Positions 33,714 to 45,254 of a stretch of 64,000 bases of DNA are shown here, piece after piece. This DNA comes from Haemonchus contortus (Eukaryota; Nematoda; Chromadorea; Rhabditida; Trichostrongylidae). The position numbers were made by a program, and so were the translations under genes. The stretch covers positions 2,748,781-2,812,780 of the forward strand of contig LS997563.1 in NCBI GenBank assembly GCA_000469685.2, read 5' to 3'. Below the pieces are notes generated by a model. The model searched no databases and had not been told where the DNA came from. It saw only the letters and a list, made by a program, of their open reading frames with translations. The stretch's first letter is position 1. Each line of letters opens with the position of its first letter.

Positions 33714-36700
33714 CTAGTAGAAATCTTTTGTACGCTGTCCCCAGATGCTGGTTACAGCAGGCGGAACGGTTGGTTTTGCGATGTAGTTGAACACGTTACC
33801 ATTCACCTATAACGTTATGCTCTTATAACAGAAAAGAAATCTGAAATAAGGTGTACAAACACACCTCTGAAATGCAAGAAAATAGAATAGTAAATGTACA
33901 AAAAATTAGAATAATCACTGAAAACAGCATGATTCAACGTAGAACAATTACAAACCTCGGTTTCTGCCAGACCATTCCTCAAAGCTATCAACCCTGAATC
34001 CGTGATACATCCAAAGACATTTAAAACGCATAGATGACCACAGAGCCTAAAACAGTCGCTTGAATCGCATCGCGGTAGATCTCTTATGGTATCTGTGGAC
34101 AGAGACCCAAACAAAACGTTGCCGAATGACATGAATTCGGAAATCCCGGAAATTAACTAAAATATTGGAATCAAACTTCCGGAGACATTCGTTGGCCATT
34201 TAACTCGTAATGGACAAAAATAAAGCGTCTTTCGAAAACAGTAGGCCTACAAACGGTACATGCAGTTACTTCAAAGTCACAGAAAAACGAACATAAATGA
34301 GACGATTTCGAAGTCACCGCCAAGTGAAGCGTAAAATAGGACCCAGTCTATTAACATTACTAAAAATGGCCGAGAGCCATGGTGGCAAGAACAAAATTAT
34401 TAAACTCACAAAAAATTCATCGGTGGTATTCCATAACATCTATTAAGAGATAGCGATTCCAATTGAGGCAGAGAGTTAAGGGCTTGAAGACCTCTTTCTG
34501 TCACGACAATGTTATCAGACAAATCTAACTCCTTCAAATTCGGACAAGATGCTGTAAGTCGCTCCACCGCTAAACAGAAAGGCTTGAAACCGGTCTCATT
34601 ATTGGCTCGAAAATTTTGAATAGAGAACGAACCACTGTCATCGAGAGCTGATTTGTTCAAGGTTCCTGCCATGTTCAACCTCGTCACCGTATGCGGTAAA
34701 TTTGAGCAGAATGCGAGCACTGTCTCTTGGTCCAAGCTGCACCATGAGAGATTGAGATGTTGAAGGCTGGAACAACTACCACGATTTACCAGGAAGGGGT
34801 ATATCAGCAAGTTATGCTTCTAAATTAAGATGCCTCACATTACACAGCCTTTCGATATTAGCCGCGCGCAAGCAGCATTTATTCCCATTGTCATTGAAAG
34901 ATCAAGGCGAGTTAAAGCAGGATTACAGCTAATTGCAAAACAAATTGTGGGCGCGTCCTGACCCATATCCTGCCCTTCCATTGATAACGCCTGTTAAAGC
35001 AAATATACTTAAATGTTATTTGGGGAGAGTAATGTTTCCCTTCAAAGAGCTGATATCTTCACTGACTAACAAAGAAACCATTCTAAGAAATGTTACCTGC
35101 AACTGTGAACAGCCATTCATTATTTTCACTAAAAGGCTTCGATCTGCAAATACAGCTCGACTCAAATCCAGATGAGTAAGCATTAATGGGTATTCTAGCG
35201 AAACAGGAGGCGTTGACGAAGGATGTGGCCATTCCTCAACCTGAAGAAAGTAGGTGATTGAAATAGATAGCTACTTAGGCTTAATATTTAGATTTGTTTT
35301 GAAGATAATTAACTGAGAAGAAAATTCGATTTTCGACGAGTGGACATGTCTCGCTGTTACGACAAAAATTTTCCTCACTGAGGCGCAACGAGGGCTCGAA
35401 CTTGGTGAGCTCCGCCACAGCCCATTAATGGGCGAGGATAGGGATACTAGTAGGATCAGCTGTTCTTACTGATCTACTCTACTTCAAACCTGTGCCCCAA
35501 GGGTATGCGCAAAAGCTTTCAGGTCGATAACAATTTTACCGCGCAATTGGCCACTTGCTCCTCTCAACGGTCGAATTTACCCATACATTGGGTCTTCTCT
35601 GCAGTATGTTCTATCAAATCCTGGTTCGTCGCGATTACGCTACCTGACGACAAACGCCATCGATAACTTAGGTCTCGTACAATGCAAAGCGATATCAGAT
35701 TTTGTAAGACATGTATATGTATATGTTTTAATCACAATAAAAACCATATACACATACGGAGGATGCGAGGTAAAAAACCAATGGAAAACTGACGTTAGTA
35801 TCTGCCATTCTCATCACTTTCAGTCGTCTGTTGAGGAAGCATATCAGAGAATGGTTGAAGACTGTACGGTTGAACAAATCCACATATTCCCAAGACCGAC
35901 AGTGCGAGCTTAAAAAAAGTGATGAGAGCAAATGGAGCTATATCCGTCTATGCTAGATCGATTTCCTTACGCAAATCCGACTCTTCGATTTTGGGTATCC
36001 AACTACTGAAGATCTCACACTTTGACCTTCTTTTGAAACGTTAAACTAATTTTATTTCTTCAAATAGTCGATTACTTAGTTAACTCAACTCCAAATAGTT
36101 ATTATAATGGTGACACAAATGCTTAACATACCCCGCTACATAAAGAAGTCTACATGTAGCCATGGCGTTGCACAGGTCCCTCTTGTTTAAAAATGATAGG
36201 ATCTCTAGCAAAACATTTTCGGGGAGCGGTGATCCACGATTGCTGGTGTGAAAGTAATCTGAAAAAAACGTGATGGCAGAATAAAGTAGGAAAAGCCTCC
36301 TAGAATGAAAAAACATACCAATCGGAGGACCACTGCTTATCCGCCGGCAAAACTTGAAAGCTCCCGGCGTGCGATAAAATGTTAGAATATCAGGTTTCAT
36401 TCGGATTCTAAAATGCAATCATTTTGTGGGAGTAGGCTGTAAATGAGGCTAAAGTTAGAGCCTAAACTAACTTGCTGATTCCATCATCGATATCCATAGT
36501 ATCATTGTAATCACGAAGGCGTTTCCTTTCATTTGTGATTGTCATGGTATTTTCAAACGAACAGAGTTCATCTATAAAGTAACGTGGAAGTTCAGTAAAG
36601 AAGTTGTTGTTCTAAATTTGTAGTTCTTTTATGAACTCCAAACTGAAAACCCTAAGCTATCCACCCAAATCAATGAAACCTAACCTTGCTGTTGACTAGA

Positions 36701-36889
36701 CTCGGGTGTAAGGACTGAATCGGGAATGAAGGCGATCTCGGACAGCGCTGACCTTCTATGACGGTACTGTGAGGTACGTGATTTAATCTTAACAGCTGAA
36801 AGAAAACTTTGAAACCATTTGAGATAGTAAAAGTAAAACGTCGAGCAAATTCTGCAAAACTAACCCTCGTTTCGAGCTGATACTGACAT
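33714..36889 (-). CDS. skpt-1: SKP2-type F-box/leucine-rich-repeat protein, 11 exons
   Basis: Minus-strand exons: 36889-36865, 36795-36685, 36571-36472, 36407-36319, 36258-36132, 35908-35794, 35240-35097, 34990-34839, 34775-34410, 34046-33956 and 33806-33714. All phases agree, giving 470 residues. SKP2 is the substrate receptor of an SCF ubiquitin ligase; in animals it targets CDK inhibitors. The N-terminus is basic (SRTSQYRHRRSALSEI). The F-box is at about residues 117-150 (SPLPENVLLEILSFLNKRDL). LRRs follow, with LTHLDLSRAVF, LTRLDLSMTM, LQHLNLSWCSL, LKELDLSDN and LESLSLNRCYG. The C-terminal tail YIAKPTVPPAVTSIWG parallels the IARPTIG...IWG tail of vertebrate SKP2, which makes the orthology persuasive. 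The junction at 34839/34775 uses a 63-base intron with an alternative reading (see findings). The symbol follows the C. elegans homologue and is an inference. Confidence 0.85.
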
Positions 36890-37799
36890 GAGTGGCCCCT
36901 TGGTGTTGTATGTCATACAGACACCTGGAATTTCTGTAAGTTATCCTGAATGGTGTTAGAGAGACGAAGATGTTGTCAGAAACGGATAACCCGGTGAGCT
37001 ATTCACAGGAAAGACGTTGTGGCGGGTCTTGCAGCTACGTCCTCTCCCTCCCTTCCCCTTCACAAAGGTTACTAGAGTAGTTCAGTTCAAAACATTACCT
37101 CTCTAGTTTCGAGAAAAGTGCACCCATAGCTTTATTTTCGGAACAAAATAACAAAAATAGAACTGAATGGATGGAAGACACGACCGGAGCGGCTACAAGC
37201 GAAGTCTCATTTGCCCTTATAGGACGATATGTTGAGAGCTTAGGGACTGTTATGCCAAGGCTATCACTACAAGTGCGGTGAATAGGAATCGCTAAATAAA
37301 TGGCGCCAGTAATTACCGCACAGATCATCGCACCAACAAATATTTCAAACAACTTCAATTCGCGCGCTTAGTTTATTGTCCTACTGGAGCGCGATATTTC
37401 GTGAAAGCAATGAATTCTGGGATTGCCTTTACATTATCAGCCTTTTTTTGCATTCAAACTGAACGAAGTACGTATGGGAAGTACGAACTACTTTCAGGTA
37501 CCCAGAAGTCGATCTCTGGTATATACAAAAGACACTGACAATAAAAGTTCTATGAACACGAGCGTTTATGAAGAGTTCCCTTTCCCTGATAGCTCCTTCT
37601 GAAAAAATTAATTTCCACTCGCTCAACATGGCTACAACTCTCATCTACTTGCTCGTAGCCTCTAGAACTCCCAGCAAGGGCTCAGCGTGTGTGAAGCCCA
37701 ATGTGTTCAACTTTTCCAGGAACAACGATTCCTCAAATCAACTATTCTTCACCTCTCCTAGGCCTGTGATAAAGAATGAAACCTTTGATGTCGATCATT
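36890..37799. other. Upstream region of the SKP2-like gene
   Basis: A TTACAG at about 36942-36947 (minus) could be a trans-splice acceptor for the gene starting at 36889. The minus-strand open frame 37358-37095 ends at a donor-like GTAATG but has no partner exon. No gene is called. Confidence 0.4.
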
Positions 37800-37932
37800 G
37801 CGCTGTTGGGCACTTTTAACATCCCAGACGAAGTACTGGAAAACTCGGTTGGCCTGGACAAATGCCGATGCGAGACTCGATCTCCGGACTGTTGCGTTGG
37901 CATGCCACTTGCCACTACACCATCTCCGTCTA
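37800..37932 (-). mobile_element. Partial SINE copy (head half)
   Basis: The A-box complement GCCACTTGCCACTACACCAT and GGTTGGCCTGGACAAATGCC mark the head and proximal body; the distal half is missing. Confidence 0.75.
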
Positions 37933-39861
37933 CTAAGTTCATGAATAGATAATAACTCCCGCCGAAGAGCAACAGATTTGGAAAATAAAGTACCGCCGAA
38001 TATGTAGTTTAGATTGTTGTTGCGTATCTTGTTTTACTTACTGCTACTGTTTTTGCGTCGTGCCACTTATTAGATACTCTCCTAGCATTGGGAGAAAACC
38101 AGTTGGACTACTTGTTCATGTAGTTACCCATGTGGTTGGCGGGAAAGCCGACGAAGGTGTCGACGAATTACGAGTAAAACAATGGGAGTACACTCAAACT
38201 GCTCTGAAATATCCCCTCAATCCCACTCTGAGAACGAATTCTGCATAGAAGATCGAAAAAACTGTGTTCTGGGTCCTACTTGAAAGAAGGGAAACTCTGG
38301 CGAAGCTAAAAGCCTCAACGGAATACCGCACCACCCAAGTAGTGTCGCTGCTTCGAGTTGACCCAAAGCATTTGAGACCACCTGATAATGTGGATGGTCT
38401 AGACAATAAGTTTTAGATCCCCCACCACAGTAACGCAATCGTAAAGCCCAGCACCTGTGCATTAGAGGGATTGTAGCTCCTGAGGTTTCCTGTAAATTGA
38501 AGGTAGCTGCATCGCTCCGTTGAGAACCGCGACGCTACACGCAGCACAGCATGTGGCGGTCCCTGCGCGATTTCGGTTTTCCATAACGCTTTTCATTTTG
38601 TGTTGCTCGTACCTAATTTCTCGTTTTATTTCAAAAGTTTTGACTGACCTGTATTATAGGAGAGTTCTTTCAAGACTAGTATCCACCATAAAATAAATTT
38701 CGCTGCAGTGTAGCAGAAAAGTAGGTCCGTTTGGATTTCTCGAGTTCTTCTGTCGAGGGCTGAAGTTTGCAGTTTTGCCTTCAGAGGATCACAGATTTTA
38801 TGCTTTCACGTGAAAGTGGGTGTTCTAGGGGCATTCAACGATTTGTGATAAGTATATACTTCATGGAATCAAATCGGTGCGAATGTTTGCTTGTTTGTTT
38901 GTAAAGCTGTGTAACTGCTTAAGACATTTAGAATATCATTATTCTTCGATACCCTAAGATACTATAAAATTACCTATATATGGTGTTTCTGGAAGCCCTT
39001 CACGAAATTATTGTCAGTCTTTTCAACTCCGTAGGAACCCACTTTTTTTGCACTCTTACTCATATTTAATCTCGTTACCTTTCACTGCGGAACTGCAGTC
39101 CATGCAGTGGCGCTTTCATCTCGAATTATGTCAGAATTCCAAGCTTTGCCTTATGTCCACTTTTTATATTTTATCAGACTGGAGTCCAGTACTTCATTCA
39201 ACGACATTTTGGTTCTATGAGCCTAGGAATCTAAAAACTTTCCATCTCCATTCAAAAATGAAGCAATTTTACATCTCCTTGTGGTAGCATAGTGAGTCAT
39301 CAACAACTAGCCACCATGAGTAGTAGGGGTACAATGTTGTGAGCTCCATCTAGCTGGTATAACAGAACGCAAAAGACTGAAGGGCGTATCAGAGCCCGAA
39401 AAGTTGTCAAAAAATGTTTGTGGAAGGCTTGGGCGAAAGCCGAATCATGCGAAACCCATTGGGGGAGGGGATGTTTCTGTATCACACATTCATGAATCAT
39501 TCTCACAAGAGGGACTTCGAAATCTCTTGGGGATTCCAACTTCCCACTTGTGGGAATGATTTGTGCAGTCGTTCGCCCTCAACTATGAATAGTCGTTCCA
39601 GCTTGTACTTGGGTTTATTTACTTGTCGGTTTAGTATTTAAAAGAACCCTTTTAAAGTGCCAGATAATATTAGATACTTGTACTACTTGACCTTATTACT
39701 CTATGAGTAAAGCGCAGCCTTCAAAATCGATATCTCTTCAGCTTGATTTTTATTTTTTTCTATTCTCCATAATCACAGACGATGATGCCAGCTAGTTGTT
39801 CGTGAGTATTGTTTCTACTTCTGGCCATCATATGGACCGTAGAATTTTTTCAGGTAAAACA
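37933..39861. other. Intergenic upstream of rpl-35
   Basis: Short open frames only; no linked exons or repeats were recognised. The rpl-35 promoter must lie towards the right end, but no motif is definable. Confidence 0.4.
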
Positions 39862-40944
39862 ATGACGAAATTAAAGATCCAAGAGCTCCGTGGTAAGAAG
39901 AAGGAGGACCTCATCAAGCTACTTTCAGAGCAAAGCTCGGAATTAGCCTCACTTCGGGTATGTTTAAATCAGTGGCCGATTTTACCAGCGAACTGCAAAT
40001 GTTTTCAAAAAAACTTTGCAACCCTACTGGTACAGTCGGTGCTCCCCGTACTTGCGCGAAGTATTATAGTAATGAGAAGTAGTTGAGCGGGTAGCTTTTG
40101 CACCCAGAATCCTATAGTATTAGATGTTCATTATTCAGAAGCCGGGTTTTGTTATTTAGATGAAATGAGCTAATGTAGGGAATATAGTGCTCGAGTTATC
40201 CGCACAACCTTTTCGGTCAAAGTGCCTTATGTTGCACCCATTTTTCGACAAATTCCCTTGGGCATGCCCCGTCATCCTCGAGAACTGAAAAAATTTTGCA
40301 AGTGAACATATATTTATGTTGTTCCAGCTCGTTAGCTGTGTCTCGCTTTCTTTGGGCTTCTAGTCCGAGTTTTGTCCTTTCGAAAAAACTTAGCGAGATC
40401 GATGTTTAGGTCAGACATTTGAGTTTTTAGTGGGAAAAAGAAGTTTCTAATAAATTGCTTAATGAGCTCTCTGCGAAGTTCACTCGGGAAGAAATTTGAA
40501 AAACAAATTATCTGTTCTTCGACATCAATAAATTCTTTGTAAAGTGTTTTCTTCAGAGAGAATAGACTCTGTTCAGGTAGCGAAGGTGACTGGTGGAGCA
40601 CCAGCGAAGTTGTGCAAAATTAAAATCGTAAAGAAGAACATTGCACGCGTTCATACGATTATCCATCAAACCCAAAAGCAGGAGCTCCGCAAGCTGTACG
40701 CTGTGAGTTCGTTAATCTTTTGTGTAGTATTAGAGTAAGGGACTGTGGAGGTTTTTATATGGAGCGCTTACGCACCATGATTAGCAGTGTTCAGAAGTCG
40801 CAACATAAGCCCATCGATCTTCGTAAGAAAAAGACTCGTGCTATCCGAAGAAGGCTGACGGCTCATGAACAAAGTCTCCGAACGGCTAAGCAGCTGAAGA
40901 AGCAGAGAGCTTTTCCTATGCGCAGATACGCTGTCAAGGCTTAA
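39862..40944 (+). CDS. rpl-35: 60S ribosomal protein L35 (uL29)
   Basis: Exons 39862-39957, 40577-40702 and 40795-40944 (TAA) join in phase 0 to 123 residues, the usual length of animal RPL35. The start [17 protein letters not shown], the middle [20 protein letters not shown] and [10 protein letters not shown], and the end [20 protein letters not shown] are all canonical. The protein sits near the polypeptide exit tunnel of the large subunit. TTTTTTCAG ends at 39853, nine bases upstream of the ATG, which fits a spliced-leader acceptor. Intron 1 (619 bases) is unusually long for this gene and contains an 89-codon antisense open frame (40601-40332). Intron 2 is 92 bases. Confidence 0.97.
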
Positions 40945-41379
40945 AGTGTCCTATATTTCTGATGTTACCTAAATGAATTGTTGATTTTGTTGATCAATTT
41001 TCTGAATACAGATTGCGAGGAATCGGTTTACATAAAAGGGAATTCGTAATGAACTAGAGTTTAGATTTTGTTTTTGGTAGAAGTGGATGTTCTGGTTGCT
41101 TTAGTGGAGGTGGATGTTCTGATTGGATAGAAATTCTCTCTCTGAAGGCCCAGCTCAAGATAAAACATGTTTCTTTGATTTTCACTAGGATGAGCCTGTG
41201 GACCTAAGAATGGTACGTAGGATATCTCGGCTCGGCCCTAAAGTGGTCGTATTCTGACGGCTTCGCGAAAGCTGCACCATTCCCACTGAAGAATTAGGAC
41301 GTCAGTGGTTGGTAAACTGATATGGGAGACAACGAGATGGTTTCAAGAGTTACGCACGGCTCCACCTCTTACAACTTTT

Positions 41380-41515
41380 TTGTAGCCTCACATTTTTAGA
41401 GGTTCGCCGACTTTTGTGCTTTCTTCACCAATTTTGCACTATTCTGCGCCATAACTTCCATTATTACACTTAGGCTAGGTAGCTCAGAATTATCGTGAAC
41501 CGTGCTTTTAAGTTT
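41380..41515 (-). repeat. MITE-like family fragment
   Basis: The stretch ends with GAATTATCGTGAACCGTGC and is preceded by CTTCACCAATTTTGCACTATT, similar in order to the copy at 15660-15850. Confidence 0.5.
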
Positions 41516-42174
41516 ATTTAAAAGGTTTTCAACTGTAACAGTCTTCTGACAACAATCCTGTTAATTTTTTCTGCTCCTCGGGTAGGTGGCTTCATTTGGT
41601 TGGTGTGACTATAAGTGAATTGTCGATTATTTATTGTTCTTGGTCCTGAATTCACAACAGCATGATGTATTTTATTGAGGTTAGAGCTTCACATCTTCGT
41701 CTTCAGTGAGAACGTTTTCCGGCGACTTGTTCCTCATGAAGCCGCTCTGGAAATAGTTTGAAGTCAAAGAGATCGCAATTATCGGAAGGGTGAGAAACGG
41801 ATGTTTCTACATTTGAAAAAGGCAAATATGTAGAAGTCCCTGCTCCCTGCCACATGGGAACAACGAAACAGACAAACCAACCGTGCCGAATCCTGGAAGG
41901 AACAAAGCTCCGGGTTGTTGAATGGAATTCTTCTTATGGTCAGATCGCTTTGAGGGCGGCGATGCAATAATGTCAAGGGAAGTACGATCTGATAGCGCTG
42001 GACTACATATCCTTAACAGGCGTATTCAGTGTTGCTACAACGAAATGCAACATATCATTAGTGCAACTTAATTCGGAGGGTTTTCTTGAACCCCTGCTTG
42101 TTATCCGTTTCTAAGTTTCTGGTATCATGTCCTCGTTTTTTTTAGGATATTATCTATCGAAAAAGGCAGACGGG

Positions 42175-42330
42175 TAAAGCCAGGTGGCGCACTACTGCAA
42201 GCTCAGTCTCGGATATAAAACCCAGACCGGTACCTGTTCGGGCTACCAAACTTATCCTTGTTCTGGGGTCGGTCACTTGGTACAAGGCATATTTGGGGAT
42301 GTCAAAGCCTGGCTTGGGTCAAGTTGCAGT
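42175..42330 (+). mobile_element. Diverged SINE fragment
   Basis: GCCAGGTGGCGCACTACTGCA, TCTGGGGTCGGTCACTTGGT and GGGGATGTCAAAGCCTGGC align with successive SINE blocks. The B box is degraded. Confidence 0.55.
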
Positions 42331-42472
42331 CACCCGGAATGAAAACAGGATGCATGGTTGTTTACAAAACATGCTATCAATGATGAGATTTTCAGCTAAC
42401 CCTGCTCGTCGTCCTCGTTTGTATCGTGTTGGTGCGTTGTTACAGCTTTCCTGAATCAATTCCGAATCAGTC

Positions 42473-45254
42473 TTATCGCTCATCGATCCCTAAAACTTCT
42501 CGATTCAGCAGTTGCTCTGCCAAATTCTGGACACCTCTTACTCCGCAAAAGTTCAGGAGGCTTCGGATTTTGTATCGGTTGAATGTGCGCTCATCTCGCT
42601 TAGCCATGTAGACGACAATCGAGAAAAGTGCTGCCAGCTCCGTTAGAAGGAACGAACTCTGAAGCATGGGTTCGGTTCTATAAATGTCAAAATGTTCTGA
42701 AGGCTCACCTTGAGTAGTATAAACGAGAAGCCGTATTCAAAATGGAACAAGGGATCATCCATTTCACTTGCAGGATGGATCTTATTACCGACTTCCTTCG
42801 ATACCGCTGACATGAAGACGATAATACAAAGGAAGTTGGCTATACCTGAACACCAAAAATCTGTGCTACTCAGCTAAATGCTGAAGATTCTCGCTCTAGG
42901 ACCTGCCTTTCAAGGAAGCAGCGCCTACCGTACCTGCATTTATGTGAACGACGGTGGAAACGAACAATGAAGTGTATGGAGTGGGCAGAAGAATGCAAAT
43001 GGTGGCCATAATCAGTCCGGCTATGTCCAATGCCATACCAATCATCATGATAATGAAAGCACGTCTTATGGACTCTGAACAGAATGACAAAGTGACTACC
43101 TAAGATGTCGATCTAACGCCAAGAGATGGTTGCAGATTAAATAGAGGCGATGCAAAGTAGCCAAGCTCTTTTTGGGAAACAACATTACGGAATTCCTCAT
43201 GTGGCTGGCTTTTTCTTTTTCTGTGTATTCGAGTTGGGTGACAAAATCAGGAGCCTCGTAGATGTATACGGAAGGGCAGGACATGGTATGTTGCAAAGGT
43301 TCTATCGTTATGTATCAAGCGTTACTTGTCTCCGATTCACCTTTCCCCCTCCTCCTCGAGTGATAATGGGAACTCCCCTGTGATGAAATATATCGTGGCG
43401 TTGGTGGTGAGCGGTGGGGTTAGGTCTCTCTATCATCACTCAGGTGGAAATGATCATTGCCTAGAGGTATTAGGCGTATCAAGCCGTTTTACTAAAAACA
43501 AAAGCTTTTGACCGAGTAACTTTTCTTTGGATCGGCTGCATCCGCTATGTCCGCAGTAACGCCTTAGGGTCCTGAATAACGTGTTGAAGTGTTCCACAAT
43601 CTTTACAGCTGTTTCTAAAACATATAACTTACGTTGGACAGACGTCGTCACATCGCTAGGGTCTTCATCAACGAGGAACTGGACGCTGTTGCAATGGAAG
43701 TCCGTCATTGCTGAAATTTATGTACTGTCATTGTATGTACGCACTTGAGGACACCGAGAATCAAGGAGAGCACAGCTCTCAACCCGAATCTCTGCTCTTT
43801 CTTCTCTGCTGACGGAGGTCGCCTCGTGTTACTACAGCACCTAGCGTTTAATTGATGTCTAGATAGAGTTGCGAAAACTTCTGTTCTCAATCATTTTCAG
43901 GAGCCCTGCTTCTTCATTACTCTATGAGACAACAATCGTAATTCACGAAAGCTGGATGAATCAAAAAACCTTGTTTCGGAACAAAGACAGAGAAGAAAGT
44001 AGTAAGCATGTTTCGAGGTCCTTTTTCAATGGGAAATTCGTTTCGAGGAAGCAGAAGTACAAAAGCCCAAGAGCGGCCATGTTCGGATTATGCAGCATAG
44101 CCATGTTCCATGTTAAACGACTCTTCACTTGCATCACGTGCGTGTTGGACTCCCTCCTCAAACCCCTTTTATCCACCCCGGTCCTACTTTGACTTTCGTC
44201 AGATTTTTACGTGGAAATCAACTATAGATACATGAGACGTTGGGAACGATAGCCTTCGTAAGCATTTTATGTTCCATTGAAGAGATTGCTTTATCCTCTT
44301 GAGAACAATTCTACTTCTTCATGTGGTCTGTAATGTAGCTAATGTAGCCTTAAACAACTTACGATCAAGCCAACAATACTGCCACGGTCCTAAAGAAGCG
44401 TTTTTGAAATAAACGTGGTCGTTGAGCTGAGAGTCGTCGTATCCTTGAGTGTTATTCGGGGATACATAGTATTTAAGCACTTCGGACGTGTATAGCCAGC
44501 TATTCGTAGAGCTACCTGAAACTATTTGTTCAGCAAAGATATTGTATTTGGAATGTTAACAAGATCATTTCACGAGGCTTCTTTCCCTTATCTCCCTGTT
44601 CTTTATGTGCGATCGTTGAAGCGAAAGCATTATAGCCACACCAATATTTGGGATTATTCTACTTTTTGAAATGAATGAAAACCCAGGTGGCTCAAATGTC
44701 ATTTATTTTTGTGAAGTTATACTCAGAGCTACACAATCCCGCTCACGCTCCTGCTGCCACCATCTTAAATGCACATTTTATCGGAGCAAGTGAGAAAAGA
44801 TTCGCTATTCGAGGTCCAGACTGCTTCGATACCCCGATGGTGTAGTTGTCCTGGGTATAGTCCTCCAACTCAATCGTTAACAAGACAGCTAAGAGAACGA
44901 GGACGACTTGTCAAGGAGTTTGGCTTTTTTATGTGAAAGAAACGACAGGCAGTCGATATTTCCAAATCGGGTAGTAGATGCCAAACTTGTCTGGGAATAC
45001 AAAATCTTCTGACCTTTATCTTCTAGCTTTTACTTAGCAGCCAATTTGAACAGCCACAAATGTGAAAGACATTACCAGAAAAACTGAAACTCACTTATGC
45101 CGTCACCGATGCATGCGCCTAACGAGCAGTAAAAAGCAAGTCGTGTCAGCTTTTGCCGATTTATTCTTCTGATCTTTATCAATTTATGTTGGCTCACTGG
45201 TATGACCATCATAATGGTTCTGAAAAGACCTGGTTTCTCAGCTTTTTCATACAT
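42473..45254 (-). CDS. Four-transmembrane protein, Clc-like/claudin-like, 6 exons
   Basis: Minus-strand exons 45254-45095, 44515-44363, 43710-43633, 43074-42934, 42845-42709 and 42658-42473 (TAA) join in consistent phase to 284 residues. A basic N-terminus leads to a first hydrophobic segment (LTRLAFYCSLGACIGDGIS, weak), then an extracellular loop with SSTNSWLYTSEV, glycosylation-type NNT and NAS, and GPWQYCWLD. Three strong membrane segments follow: AFIIMMIGMALDIAGLIMAT, HINAGIANFLCIIVFMSAV and YGFSFILLKSSFLLTELAAL, then a basic cytoplasmic tail ending VLGIDER. This topology fits the nematode Clc-like family (claudin superfamily, junction or channel-regulatory proteins). The membership is by resemblance, and a different tetraspan family remains possible. 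The gene itself, from phase agreement at five junctions, is secure. Confidence 0.72.

Larger units (their letters stand above)
40945..42472. other. Intergenic with repeat fragments
   Basis: It holds a MITE-family fragment (41380-41515), a repeat-like block at about 41190-41350 that shares GGATGAGCCTGTGG-type wording with 48755-49060, and a diverged SINE (42175-42330). No gene is supported. Confidence 0.5.

Noticed and set aside
36595..36625. An upstream extension of SKP2 exon 3 from the acceptor near 36618
   Set aside because: It is open but gives the wrong phase with exon 2; the acceptor at 36572 makes all junctions agree.
37095..37358. Minus-strand 87-codon frame with a possible MGALFSKLER myristoylation start
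   Set aside because: No partner exon lies between it and the SKP2-like gene, and most of the frame lacks coding character.
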